DNA of 64,000 bases from Phocoena phocoena (GCF_963924675.1 NC_089225.1:106654313-106718312); one strand, 5' to 3'. Positions 34,461-46,545 are shown, counted from the first letter of the stretch. The notes: generated by a model not told the origin, from the sequence alone. A program made the numbers and translations.

Positions 34461-36562
34461 TTCTCATCCATCCATCTGGGGGTCTGACCTGTGTCACCTG
34501 GTGGCTGCCCCTCCTTGGGATCAGTCCATCAGGCCACGGGGGGTAACACGCTCCTCTGTGTCCACTCTGGGGTCCCTCCAGGCTCTCCAAGCCATCACTG
34601 GAAAGGGGTGTCTGGACTTGACGGACTCAGGGCGTCTTTCCCTGCAGGGTCCTTCCTTTCCAGGTGGCCAGGCACAGACAGCCTCATTCAGAAGGAGCAA
34701 CTGCGCCTGGCGGCTGGTACGTACCCCACGCTCCAAACCAGGTGCTGGCTCCTGGGGGTCCCTTTGGCAGAGCAAAGGAGGCCTGAGTAGGGGAGGCTAT
34801 GGCAGCAGGAGGAGGGGTGATGCCAGGCTCTAAGGTATTGGGGCACAAAAGCCTGCAGGAAGGGGGCAGTGGGGGGCAAGCCCCTCCTTACCAGACCTTG
34901 GCTTCAGAAGTCCCTGACTTAGGTTTCTGAGGTCACACCTACAGCCACCGTACAGCACCCTGCCACCCCAGAGGTCAGCCCTTCTCACCCCCACCCACTT
35001 TGGCTGCTCAGATTGTCCCCTGGGGCCAGGTGCTTTCCTTGTCCACCTTATAAAAGCTCCCTTTGGGAGCTAACAGCTCGATTGTCTCCATGGGGCACCG
35101 GCCCTCAAACTCATGCTGTTTGGGGGCCCCCTCCCTGCCCTGCTGTTTCTCCTTTGCACCCTTAACACAAAAGGCTGACTTAGCCCCTCCTCACACCACA
35201 GAACCTGGCGGCTTCCAACCCAGCTCTGGTTCTGCAATCACAAAACCTCAGTTTGCGCGAGGGCCAGGACCTCTCTGCCCCTCTCTCTGCAGCAGCAATG
35301 GAATGTGCTTGGATTAAACATTTATGGATCCCCAGCCACACTCTCAATCCCCTGGATCTGTTGGCTCTTTCTGCCCCAGGACCTCAGGGAGGTTAATTCT
35401 GGAAGCCAAATGTGAGGTGACCAACGGCTGTTAACAGCGCAAATCTCCACTGAAAGCCTCCACCCTGAGCTCTTGGTGCCAGGGAAGTGCACACGGCTGG
35501 ACGCAGCGGGGAAATCCAGCCTTGGCCGGTCCAAGGGTGGTGAGCAAAACCCTCAGATTCGCCCCGGTACCCGGGCCCTACACCCCACCATCAGGGGCCT
35601 GAGTCACTTCTTGGGCAAGAGGCAGCTTCCCCCCAGGAGACACTAGTTTGCTACCTGGGGGTTCGGGTGGCCAACTGTCCTGGTGGCCCAGGGCTCTGAG
35701 GGCTCCTGGGACACTGGCCTTTGAGTGGATGAGCTGCCACAGCAGGTCAGTGAGGGAGCTTTGGGGACTGGCCCCTCTCACCAATCTGAGGGTTCCTCTC
35801 CCTGAGTCCATCTCCCGGGGAAGGACATTGTCTGTTGGGCTTTGGCCCAGGGTCCTTTCTTCCACTGACTGTGCCTGGCACGCCCTGATCCTCTTTGGCT
35901 CCCGAGATGCACATGGGTTCCTCCTGGACACATGAGCACACACAGGGCCCTTCACTGCAGAGTCACTGGGCCTCAGAGCAAACACCTGGGGGTGGCGTGA
36001 GTATTTTCCTCTCTCCCTCAGACACGGCTGGCAGGCACCCTGGTTTCAACACCACAGTGACCACATTTCCAAGAAGAGGCTCCCGGTGCCACGGTCAGAC
36101 AAAGGGGCTGTGTTACCTCAGGCTGTGTTTGCTGCCAGCATGTGGGAACGTCTGGAACATATCAGACAAGGGGCTTCAGGTTACACGAAGCAGACCAGTC
36201 TCAGGAACTAGAGTGTGTGGTCTTGGGCCCAGCGGCCACCCCCGGCCCAGCCCAGCCTCTAGTCTGGACAAGGGGCCCAGGCAGTGAAAGATGACGGGAT
36301 TCCACACGTCTGTTCACTATTTTCTCCATCAGGAATTCTTTCCTTCTGAACCGACTCCTGGTGGGGTCTCAAAGGGTAACAGACCACCTTGCCATAGAGG
36401 GGGCTTTGCCCAATTAATCTGCCCCAGGGTCCAGAATAATTGTGCTGTGTGTCGCCATCTTTCCACAGACCTTCACAGGCTCACAACCAGAACTGTACAC
36501 ACCCACCCTGAGAGGTACGCACACCCAGAGACACAGAGATATGTAGATATATCCACACAAAC
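34461..36562. other. GC-rich gene-free stretch
   Basis: No recognisable exon or repeat. Synteny in human places SPATA3 on the far side of GPR55 from ITM2C, but I cannot recognise any SPATA3 exon here. Confidence 0.35.
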
Positions 36563-36578
36563 AAATATACACCCAGAG

Positions 36579-36777
36579 GGGCTTCCCTGGTGGCGCAGTG
36601 GTTGAGAGTCCGCCTGCCGATGCAGGGGACATGGGTTCGTGCCCCGGTCCGGGAAGATCCCACATGCCGCAGAGCGGCTGGGCCCGTGAGCCATGGCCGC
36701 TGAGCCTGCGCGTCCGGAGCCTGTGCTCCACAACAGGAGAGGCCACAACAGTGAGAGGCCCGTGTACCGCAAAAAAA
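36579..36777 (+). mobile_element. CHR-type SINE, plus strand
   Basis: Standard full element ending 'gtgtaccgc' plus an A-run. Identical TSDs AAATATACACCCAGAG lie at 36563-36578 and 36778-36793. It sits in a CA-rich tract. Confidence 0.95.
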
Positions 36778-36793
36778 AAATATACACCCAGAG

Positions 36794-36990
36794 ACATGCC
36801 CTAACCTAGAAACACACACACCCACACACAAACTCATCCAAAGATACACGTAGACAGAGGCACAAACACACACACGCAGACGTGCACACACACACCCAAG
36901 GACACCCACACATGCTTATACTCCCACAGACACACACACAGACTCACTCACACCTAAAGACACAGGTACGTGTCAAATCACACAAATGTG
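36794..36990. repeat. imperfect CA-rich low-complexity tract
   Basis: Repeated 'acacacacacccaca' and 'gacacacaca' motifs continue on the right of the SINE (and on its left, about 36488-36562). The SINE therefore inserted into an existing CA-rich tract. Confidence 0.85.
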
Positions 36991-37470
36991 TAGAGATCTA
37001 AAGTCCGAGAACTACCCATACTCACACACCCACTCAGCTATGCACTCCCAGACAGGCACAGCCCTGAACCACCACAGATCCTCTGCAGCTCCATTACCTC
37101 ATAGCTGGCTCATGACCTCCTCTCCCTCCCCAAGGCCACAGTCCAGGCTTCCTAAGCCTTCCTTACCGAGAGTCCTGAGCAGAAGACAAGATGGCAGGTC
37201 ATTCAAGAGAGATACTTGGAGGGGACAGAGGCAGGATACAAGCAAACTTGACCTGAGCCAGTGACGGTGACAGACGACAGCACTGTCGGGTGGGGTGGTT
37301 AAACGTCACATAAAAAAGCTGGCCAGGCAAGGACGTCCCGAAATGCCACTTGAGGAAGTAAAACTGTCAGGACGGGCTTCATATGGAATCAATTTTCTTT
37401 ACAAAAGACCGTGTTATGTCATTTGCTCCTAAAACGCATAAGAAGTATCAACACAATCAAATTTCTCTTC

Positions 37471-37533
37471 CTGCAACCAGATGACCGGAAAACGGTCTTT
37501 CTGGTTGCAGAAAGACCAAATATTTGGTCTTTC
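37471..37533. other. cluster of overlapping perfect inverted repeats
   Basis: CTGCAACCAG (37471-37480) pairs with CTGGTTGCAG (37501-37510). GGTCTTTCTG (37494-37503) pairs with CAGAAAGACC (37508-37517). A 24-bp spacerless palindrome occupies 37510-37533: GAAAGACCAAAT followed by its exact reverse complement. The three structures share arms, so alternative hairpins compete. No known regulatory site is recognised. Confidence 0.95.
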
Positions 37534-40064
37534 CCGATAGCATCTCACTTGAAAGAAAAACTAGGGAGCTTGACTGGTGCTGGGGACACTTGAATCAGGA
37601 GGAAGGTAAATGAAGATTCCAGGTCCTCTTTTGGCTGAATTCTACCAGCTCTGGAAAATGAAAAACTCTCCAGGAACCCCAAGCAGCAGGCAAAGGGCAG
37701 GGCTTGGACCAGACTCCCAGAGCCCTGGGCTTTTGCATCCAGCCACCCTCCGGAGCACTGCGGCAGCCTTAAGCCTCCCTTGAGTCCCATCACCTCTTTT
37801 TCATTTTCCCCTGGGCAACTGAAGGATACCGTGTCAGATGGGAGGAAATAAGTCCCCCAAGGCCAGTCATTTGTTGGCGAGAACCTTGACGCTCATTGTG
37901 TCTCTTCCGGGTCTCAGTAAACAGCTCCCAGGTAAAGTAGGAGGGCTTGGCCTTTCTTAAGAGCTAATTAAACCGCCTCCAAGTAGCACCTGGGGAGGAA
38001 AGTCAGCTATGGCATGGCTCCCACCTCCCCATCTTGGGGTGGGAAGCACGATGCACGAGGGGTCTCTTAGAGGACAGGCCAAGCTTTCGAGATGGAGAGC
38101 CATGGGGACCGGCCCACCACGGCACCTCCCCCGCACCTTCCTCCCCAGACTTCTCATTGTCCTGCAGCCCCAGGGCTGGGCTGGGCTGAGCCTATGAGAA
38201 CCCAGTGCTTACCTTTGCCCCGGGGGAAAGGGGGCCCGGGCAGCTCCAGGGGACAAGGCTCCTTTTCCATGGCTCCAAGGAGCTGAGCCATGGGTTTCCT
38301 CACTTGGGTGGACACTGCAAGCTCTGTCCTTGTTCAGCCCTGTCTGAGATGCCCCGGGGGAGCCCGGAGGTATCACCGGTCAAGGAGAAGAAGGAGGGTT
38401 CTCAGGGGTGGGGTGATTTGGAGCCTGGGAATGACGTGACCCAGACGTTTCCCAGAGAAGTTTCCAATCCTAAAAGGGCAGGGGTGGTCTGAGGTGTTTT
38501 TCATAGAAGCAGTCCACTTCTGTCGCCCTGAGAAGACTGTATCCTTCCAGTTGCCCAGCCCCCCCCCACCCCCCAGGGCTGCAGAGGTCTGGGCCTCATA
38601 CCACTGGCTCCGTAGAGATTCACCGGGGTATCTTCTAGGATACCTGAACAGGAGGCCAGGTGGACCCGTGACCCCCAAAGTAAAGGTGTCTGTGGGTCTC
38701 TGGCAACGACAGGGGCCAAATGTATCGACTCACCACATTAACAGGAGGGAGGGACCAGGGTGCAGGCCAGTGAGTGGTCTGAAGTGAAAAAAGAGGACGC
38801 CATATCCGATTTGGAGAACAGCTCTGTGTGTGTGTGTGTGTGTGTGAAGAGAGAGAATGGACAGGAGGCCTTTGGGGGTCAGGAGTCAGGTGAAGGAGTG
38901 TGTATGGAAGTTTCACATGGCCTGGCCCTGGGCACGGTGCCCAGGGCAGAACCTTGTTCTGAAAGTGGGGTCAGTGCCACGATTCCTTCCCCAGCAATGA
39001 GGCTGCCCACTCACTGAAGAGACACTAGGCCCTTGTGCTGTAGGGGAGGGTTTGGGGAGGGGCTACCATTCCCCCCTCCCCAGTCACCTCCATCCCAGCA
39101 GGCCCAGGGCCAAAGTGTCCTGCTGGGCCCTGAAGAGAGCCAGTCCCCCCATCCTCAGTCTGGGGGGCACCCCTGCTGTCCTGCCATGCCAGGCCTAGGG
39201 GGTGCAAATGGCCTGAGAAAGCCAGGGCCCTGGGGAGCGGGTTCTGCCTGTGCCTGGACCAGGGCCCAGCAGAGACTCTGCTTGGAGTAGGACCTAGCCC
39301 TGGAGGAGAGGAAGTGAGAGAGGAAGTGGGTAACTATGCAGGAAGGGGCTTATGGAGGGCTCCTCAAACTCTGCTCCTCTCCCCACTTGCCCTTGGTATT
39401 CAGATTCGGAGCTCAGGGTTACGGTTTCATGGTACTACATTCACTTCGTAATCATTTGCAAACTTGAGGCCATGAGCAGGTGGCCTCCCAGCTCCCTCGG
39501 CCGTGAGCCCTGAGAAGAGGCGCCGGTCGGATGGTCTGTCTTCACGGCAAGAGATCTCACCTCACAGGAAGGCGGTTATCAAGACTGAGAAGTCCACAGG
39601 GGCCAAAAGAAAGCATGATCCTGGACACTGACCACACCACATTGCGCCCCCCTGGAGGGGGCAGGGAGCCTGGGCTCTGTTTCAGGGCTCTCAGGGGTCA
39701 CCCCTACCCACGACCCGCCAGCACGCCAGGGCTCACCTTCCTAGGGGGACATGCCGCCGCCTTTTGGCTGCCCCAGCTCGAGCTGTCTGGCCCAGCTGGG
39801 GAGGCAGAAGAATATGAAAGTGGGTGCCCCCATTTCTGGCCAGTCCAGCCTTTCCTTGCTTCTGTCCTGGATGGGAAACAGGAGGAGCCCTGGCTGCACT
39901 GGGGCCCGCAAGAAGGGAGTTAAGGACGGTGTGGAGGCCCTGAGGCTCAGGAACCTCCAGGCTCAGAGGCGGCCTGCGTCCGCCACCCCGCCCCCCCCGG
40001 CCCCCGTCGCCCAGCCTTCAGCCTTCACCTCCAGCCGGAGTGCTCTCTCCCAGGTGGCTGAGAG
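37534..40064. other. GC-rich gene-free stretch
   Basis: Contains a (TG)n run at about 38824-38847. No gene or confident repeat seen. Confidence 0.4.
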
Positions 40065-40770
40065 CTCACTGTGGAGAGGGGGGCCTCTGGGAGTGCTGGA
40101 GGGCCCGCCAGACTGCCTCAGAGCTGCCCACCATGGGCTGCCCTGCGCCCCTGATCCACGAAGCTCTGAGAGGTCTGGAGGCCCGCTGGCAGGGGCATCA
40201 GGCCCCTAGAACAGTTTGCCAAATGACCCGAAGGTGGGGAGATAGCGGGAGGAGGTGACTGGGCGGGGAAGTTGTACGGACTGGTGAGCAGTCTGCCTGG
40301 GTGGCTGGAGGCCAGGCGGCGAGGGAAGAGGGCGGTGGGGGGGGGGGGGGGGAGGTGGTAGGCGGACTGGCGGGGGATGGGGAGCCGGGGACTCCAAGGG
40401 GCCTGTGGAGGCAGTAGGCCTCACGGGCTCCAAAGGGAAGTGGGGGGCTGCTGCAGCAGGTAGGGGTAGAGGGGAGCAGGTAAGGGGGAAGAGGCAAGGG
40501 GAGGGGGAGGGGGAGGGGAGAGCGGCAGGCTGGGGGCAGCAGAATAACAGCAGGGCTGCTTTTTCTTCATTATTGCCAATGAACAGGACAAGAGCTGGAC
40601 CCTGGGGTTCCGGAATCCGAGTTCCGTCTGCCCTGTGGATTTGTCCTTGTGACCTCGGAAGCAGAGAATTCTAGAGGGAGAGAATGAAAAGTCCCGCCTG
40701 CAGCACAGCTGTGCCCACTGTAGAGGTGAGGAGACCAAGGTCTATATGGGGACCATCAGAGGCAGTGCCT
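40065..40770 (-). repeat. right arm of an inverted segmental duplication
   Basis: The reverse complement matches 33570-34460 block by block. Instead of the C-rich 17-bp array this arm has a run of 16 G at 40337-40352. An open frame on the minus strand beginning MKKKQPCCYSAAP is shared at its start with the other arm, where a stop follows MKKKQP. Confidence 0.85.
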
Positions 40771-42306
40771 GGGCCACAACCAGGTATGTTTGTCCCAGGG
40801 CAAGGTCCCTCTCCAACCTGAGCCAGCACAAGTTAGGCCCATCTGGGGGTTCATGAGACAGACTCCTGGCTCCCCCATCCTTGGAGAGAGCCTGAGAGCC
40901 TGGCTGGCTGGTGCTCTGGAGTGGCCCCTCTCTCCCAGGCGTATCCTCCCTCTCCCAGGAGCCCCTCCATGGCAGGGTCAAGAGGCTTGGATGCCTGGGA
41001 GATGTGTGGGCTGAGGAATTTCCTAGAGCAAACAGGGATCCCCATGTTTGTCTCTGAGCTTCCCTGACCCAGTGGGGTCCAGGCAGCAAAAGCAGCCATG
41101 GAGTGTCGGTCAAAAAGCAAGAACCTGGAGCGTGGAGAGTCCCCTTGGGGTCTGTGCTGGGACGTGGTGAGCCAGGCGCTGCCCCCATTCTCCCTGGCTT
41201 CCTACCCCAGGCCCAGGAGTCAGGACCAGTGAGAAGAGTCAGGTAAGAAATCTCTCCATGGACACCGCTTCCACCTGTCATTCATCACTCACGCAGTAAC
41301 GTCCCCATGCTCTCTGGATCCCAGGAAGGACCTCAGAGAGATTTCCCAGGACAGTGATGGAAATTACCTAAGACTGGACATTGGACTGGGGCAAACCTGA
41401 TCCCGCCCACGCGTGACTGACTGATTTTTCCTAGAACTTCTGTGAGCTTCACAACAGAGACCAAGGAACCTGGGTTTCTGGGGACTTGCTGGACTCACCT
41501 TGCCAGTCCACTCGACCCTCATGCCTTCTCCTCTAGATGTTTCACTGTCTCCAAGCAAATGCCCAAGAAATCCTGAACCCCATCAAGCCACTCCCCATGT
41601 CATATCCTACTGCACCCCCCTCCCTTGTCTCCACTTCATCTCTAAGCTCCCTTCCAATGATTCTCCAGGCCTGGGGCCACCATGCATCACTCTACCACGT
41701 TCTTCACTGTCCTCCACTCCCCTCCGCTCCTCACTTGCTCTAATTACAATGACTCCTTGCAAACACCCCAAGATGCTGGCAGGTTCTTGGGAAGAGCTCC
41801 TGTGCCTGCTTCCCACCGTGAGGGAGCCACGGGGAGAGTATGACAGGGCCGCAGACAGGATGTGGGGATCAGAAAGTGAGGGTGGCGATGCTGCTCCCCC
41901 TGCCACGCTGGAGACCGGGGCGGTGTGCCAAACCTCCCAGAGACCCCAGTGGCTCAGCCCGGACATCCCGGGGTGGTGTGAAACCCCGAGTCAGCCCCGA
42001 AGGTTCTAAACCAGGGGCCACAGAATGATTCACTGAGCCTGGGAGGGGGCAGGAAGCAGGCGAGCATCCCAGCAGGGAGAGATGTGGGCGGGTTAGCACA
42101 CCTGTGAGAGCTCCTGGCGCCGCCGTGTCAGGCCAGGGCTCCTGGGGGATGTCGGTCAGCGTGGCGCAGAGAAGCCCGACGACCGGATGCTGACCCCGCC
42201 CCCACTCCCCGTAGCCACGCCCCCACACTCGTGAGATCTGGGGAAAGAGGAGGAGAATCCTGAGTTAACCAAGACGAGGGGCCCTTGAAACAGAAATCAA
42301 GTCCTG
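40771..42306. other. GC-rich non-coding stretch
   Basis: No recognisable gene or repeat. Confidence 0.35.
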
Positions 42307-42342
42307 GAAGAAAGGAAGAAGCTCTGGCTTCTTCCTTTCTTC
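42307..42342. other. perfect 16-bp hairpin, purine/pyrimidine arms
   Basis: GAAGAAAGGAAGAAGC, four-base loop TCTG, then the exact reverse complement GCTTCTTCCTTTCTTC. One arm is nearly all purine, the other nearly all pyrimidine. No T-run follows, so it is not a Pol III terminator, and no small RNA family is recognised. Confidence 0.95.
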
Positions 42343-43334
42343 ACGTAAACACATGTGAGTTTACGAACTGAGATGGGAACCGGCCCCATCAGCGTGGAGG
42401 CTGGGATCCGAGGGCAAACCCCACAGGTTTGGAAGAAAGCTCACGGAGGGAACTGGAGGGGACTTGGATTCCAGGAACCATTGCTGATTGGTTCAGAAGG
42501 AAAAGTTCCGCGGTGAGATGACTGACAGCACGAGAGCGAATTCTCAGAGTGAAAACGAGAATGCAGTGCCTGCGTGTGGGAGCCCCCGGGAGTGACTCAG
42601 CACTGATGTGGCACGCGACATTCTGCTTTAGCTGGAGGTTAAGACCCTCGTTCAGGAGTGGGAAGAACACAACTGAAAGCTCTGTCGCAAATTGGCATGG
42701 AGCTCGTTATCACGACTCCCCAGACACAGACCACTGTCCCAAAGACGACAAAGCAGGACCCCTGCCCGTGCTCACGACAAGGAATCCTTCCCGATGCCCT
42801 GCACATGACAGACACCATTCTCGGCCCTGCAGATGTGACGATGAAGTCAGACACGTCGTCCCCGCAGGCACTGGCTCTCTCAACACATAACGGTGCCCCC
42901 GTATCCGTCCCCCAGGTACTCTCACTGCGTTATTCTCACTGTGCCGCTGGGACTTCCTTCCTCCCCCCCACCCAGCCCCCTCCCCCCCAACCCCGCAACC
43001 CCCCAACCCCCGTTCCCAGCCACTCAGCCTCCAAGTGGAAGGGGGTGTGCCTGCTGGCCCAGGCCTGGGGCTCTCCTTTGTGATAACGATTCTTGCTCAT
43101 GGGCAAAGCAGAGAGAACCCTAAAGAAGACCGGGGGCTCAGGTGATCTCTGCAAAGGACAGTGGAGCTGGGAGAGGGGAGCCCTACAGACCAGCCTGGGA
43201 GGGGGGTGGGCTTGGGTGGTTGGGATTTAAGAGAGAAAGAGAAGGAGTTGATTCTGGGAGGCAGCTGCCTTCTTTAAGAAGTATATTTCGAGGGTGAGTG
43301 CTGGGGCGAGGTTTTCACTTACTTACGGAGCATT
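42343..43334. other. GC-rich non-coding stretch
   Basis: Contains a C-rich patch at 42960-43015. No gene recognised. Confidence 0.35.
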
Positions 43335-43350
43335 AAGAATGTACTCCCAG

Positions 43351-43994
43351 GACTTCCCTGGTGGCGCAGTGGTTAAGAATCCGTCTGCCGGGCTTCCCTG
43401 GTGGCGCAGTGTTTGGGAGTCTGCCTGCCGATGCAGGAGACACGGATTCGGGCCCTGGTATGGGAGGATCCCACATGCCGCGGAGCAACTAAGCCTGTGA
43501 GCCACAACTACTGAGCTCTGCGCGTCTGGAGCCTGTGCTCCACAACGGGAGAGGCTGCGACAGTGAGAGGCCCGCGCACCGCGATGAAGAGTGGCCCCCG
43601 CTTGCCACAACTAGAGAAAGCCCTCGCACAGAAACGAAGACCCAACACAGCAAAAATAAATTAAAAAAAAAAAAGAATCCGTCTGCCAATGCAAGGGACG
43701 TGGGTTCGATCCCTGGTCCGGGAAGATCCCACATGCAGCGGAGCAACTAAGCCCATGCACCACAACTACCAAGCCTGGGCTCTAGAGCCCGCGAGCCACA
43801 ACTACTGAGCCTATGTGCCACGACTATTGAAGCCCACGCGCCTAAAGCCCAAGCTCCGCAACAAGAGAAACCACTGCAATGAAAAGCCCGCGCACCGCAG
43901 CAAAGAGGAGCCCCTGGTCGATGCAACTAGAGAAAACCCCCGCGCAGCAACTAAGACCCAACGCAAACAAACAAACAAATAAATAAATAAATAA
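43351..43994 (+). mobile_element. CHR-type SINE (longest subfamily) split by a second SINE
   Basis: The outer element begins 'gacttccctggtggcgcagt' at 43351, is interrupted at 43389, resumes at 43688 with 'aatgcaagggacgtgggttcg' and ends in (AAAT)n. Its own TSDs AAGAATGTACTCCCAG are perfect at 43335-43350 and 43995-44010. Confidence 0.95.
43390..43672 (+). mobile_element. CHR-type SINE inserted inside the outer SINE
   Basis: Long-subfamily copy in the same orientation as its host. Its TSDs AAGAATCCGTCTGCC (43375-43389 and 43673-43687) are copies of host SINE sequence, proving the order of insertion. Confidence 0.95.
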
Positions 43995-44263
43995 AAGAAT
44001 GTACTCCCAGACATATGACTCAGTTTTCTCCTTAAAACAATGACATGAAAAGAAAAAGAAAGAAAAGGAGGAAAGGCTTACTGAATGCAATGCATGCCCT
44101 CATTTGGGTCCTCACCTGATTCCAACAAACCACCTGTAAAAAGATACTTTTGAGACAACTGGGGAAATCTGAGTATAGATTGGGCGATAGATGATCTTAA
44201 AGACTGACTTTAAAATTTTTTTAGCTAAGATGGTAAGTGGTGGTTGCATTAAAAAGTGTCCTC

Positions 44264-44527
44264 GAGATTTGTGGTTGCCAAGGCAGGGAGTGGGCGGGGG
44301 AAACGGATGGACTGGGAGTTTGGGGTTAATAGATGCAAACGATTACATTTAGAACAGAAACAACAAGGTCATACTGTACAGCACAGGGAACTATAACCAA
44401 TCTCCTGGGGGTAAACCATAATCGAAAAGAATACTTAAAAAAACAAGTATATCCGTGTATAACTGAGTCACTGTGCTATGCAGCAGAAATGAGTACAACA
44501 TTGTAAATCAACTCTACTTCAATTAAA
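44264..44527 (+). mobile_element. 5'-truncated L1 3' end, plus strand
   Basis: Reads as the artiodactyl/cetacean L1 3' end: 'ggttgccaaggcagggagtg', 'catactgtacagcacaggg', 'tgagtcactgtgctatgcagcag', 'acattgtaaatcaactctac', then ttcaatt and an A-run. TSDs AAAAAGTGTCCTC (44251-44263) and AAAAAGTATCCTC (44528-44540) differ at one base. Confidence 0.9.
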
Positions 44528-44540
44528 AAAAAGTATCCTC

Positions 44541-46289
44541 CACAGAACGATGCACCCTGATGTGTTAGGCTGCGATGTCATGAGTCAGTGGGAGTGGGTG
44601 GGGGAAGGAATCCATCTGAGAAGGTCGGCGGAAATTAATCGTTGAGGTAGCTGGGCGGGCAGTCCCAGTGGGGCCGACTGTGTTCCTGCTGGAGCGGGGC
44701 CGACTTTCTGCTCTGGCAGTCTCAGGAGCGAGCAGGACTGGCCCACTGAACTCTTGGGGACCTCTGGGGCCTACCAGGGCCATAGCAGGTGGGTATCCAG
44801 TGTGGTTCTTTAGGACTCTACTGGGGTTCTTTGAGACACTGCCCCAAGCTGGAGATCAGAACATCTGAGTCACATCATATTCTGGTGAACCCCAAAAAGT
44901 AGATAAGAATTGTCATAGGTTCATGCTGAACCTTGGTCAACCTAACCTTTGTCAACTTCCCCATGTTTGACTTGGGTGTATTCAACTTTCCAACAGCCCC
45001 ATCACCTTTGGCCACAGTCCAGACCCTCCACCCTTTTCACACACCCAGCCCCGAGAGATCTACTGGCCGTCAAATCGACACTTCGAACTACCTACTATAG
45101 CACCTGCCTGGAAGCCCACAGCTGTTTGTGCATCTACCTCTCTTGGTCTGTATCACCCTCGTTTTGCTACTCACGGGCCTTTTACTGAGGTTAGTCCTTA
45201 TAGTTTATGACTGTGAATAGAAAATGGAAGTGCTGATACTAGTGATAGGAAATGACCTTAATACAGGCGAGACACAGATGGAGACCCTGAGATGTGCTGA
45301 AGTAGCCAAGCTCGGCCTCGGTCAGCTGCACCTTGGACGTCAGCTGGCCACACCTGCTGCAGTGTGAAGGGCCAGAATGCAGTCAAAGGGTACGTGCACA
45401 GTCATGGCCACAGAAGATTGCATTTACACTGCAAGGTGTAATGAGAGGTTTGGTTGTATTTTCAGCTCGGGGGGAATAGGGCCCATGCCACACTCCCTGC
45501 CCCTTTCTCACTAGCTCTGAGTCTGTTGCTGGACTTGACGACTTCAGTTCTGTCTTTTAAGGACCGCTGCGCTCATCTTCAAATAGTCTCCCCAAGTCTA
45601 TCACAGCCTGCGCACGGCTACCAGTGAGGGCTTCCTAAAACACAGACCAGGCCCTGGTCCTGCCCAGGTGGAGTCTCTGGGTCCCAGCTCTCCAGCCCAG
45701 GGACTGCCCACCAGGCCCTGCTAGCCATGCTTCCTCCAGGCCAAGACCCACCCGGCACTGGCGGCCTTCCTGCTGCTCTCACCCAGCTCCATTAGACATG
45801 GTGGGGCCCCCTGGACCTGTTTCTCTCCAAAGTGTCTTGGGCTCTGCAGCTTCTTCCTTCCCTTTGTGAAGTGAAGCACATCCCCTCACAGCTGGTCTGC
45901 TGTCACCTCCACACAAGCCTTTGATAACAGCTGCTTAAGCAAAGGTTTTTCATGTCACCACTGAAAGGGCACCATGCATGAGCTGAAGTATCAAGTCTCC
46001 ATCCCTGACTGGCTCCCTCCGTATGCCTTTCACCCCCACCTTCTTCCCTGGCTCCAGGCCCCTCGGTGACTCTCCTCTCGGCTCCTGCCTAATCGCACTG
46101 ACCTGGGCCAGCGGACAGGTTACAAAGCCCTTGCTTTTGTTTATGCTTATTGCAAAATAAAAAACAAAAAAACCTGAGGCCAGAGATTGGGAGGCACCAT
46201 GAAGAGTCTGTTTTATAATTTTCATTTCTCACTTCAGGCCATATATATTCTTTCCATGCTAGTACACAGTCTTCATAAATATAAATATA
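44541..46289. other. non-coding stretch
   Basis: No gene or confident repeat recognised between the L1 3' end and the larger L1 to the right. Confidence 0.4.
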
Positions 46290-46354
46290 CATATATATTT
46301 TAAACAATATTACTGACTATATTCCCCATGCTGTACATTTCATTTTCATGTCTC

Positions 46355-46545
46355 TTTTTTTTTTTTTTTTTTTTTTTGTGGTACGCAGACCTCTCACTGC
46401 TGTGGCCTCTCCCGTTGTGGAGCACAGGCTCCGGATGCACAGGTTCAGCGGCCATAGCTCACAGGCCTAGCGGCTCCGCGGCATGTGGGATCTTCCCCTG
46501 CATCGGCAGGCGGACTCTCAACCACTGCACCACCAGGGAAGCCCC
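46355..46545 (-). mobile_element. CHR-type SINE, antisense, lacking its B-box region
   Basis: T-run, then 'gtggtacgcagacctctcac', ending 'caccagggaagccc'. About 25 bp that normally separate 'gggatcttccc' from 'ccctgcatcggcagg' are missing, removing the GGTTCG-type B-box core. TSD catgtctc (46347-46354) and catgactc (46546-46553), one mismatch. Confidence 0.9.

Noticed and set aside
33833..34546. Proline-rich 237-codon open frame
   Set aside because: It arises from a C-rich 17-bp array and biased base composition. The inverted partner at 40.1-40.8 kb does not keep the same frame.
34461..36562. SPATA3 expected from synteny beside GPR55
   Set aside because: No peptide in the window matches what I recall of SPATA3, so synteny alone is not enough to call it.
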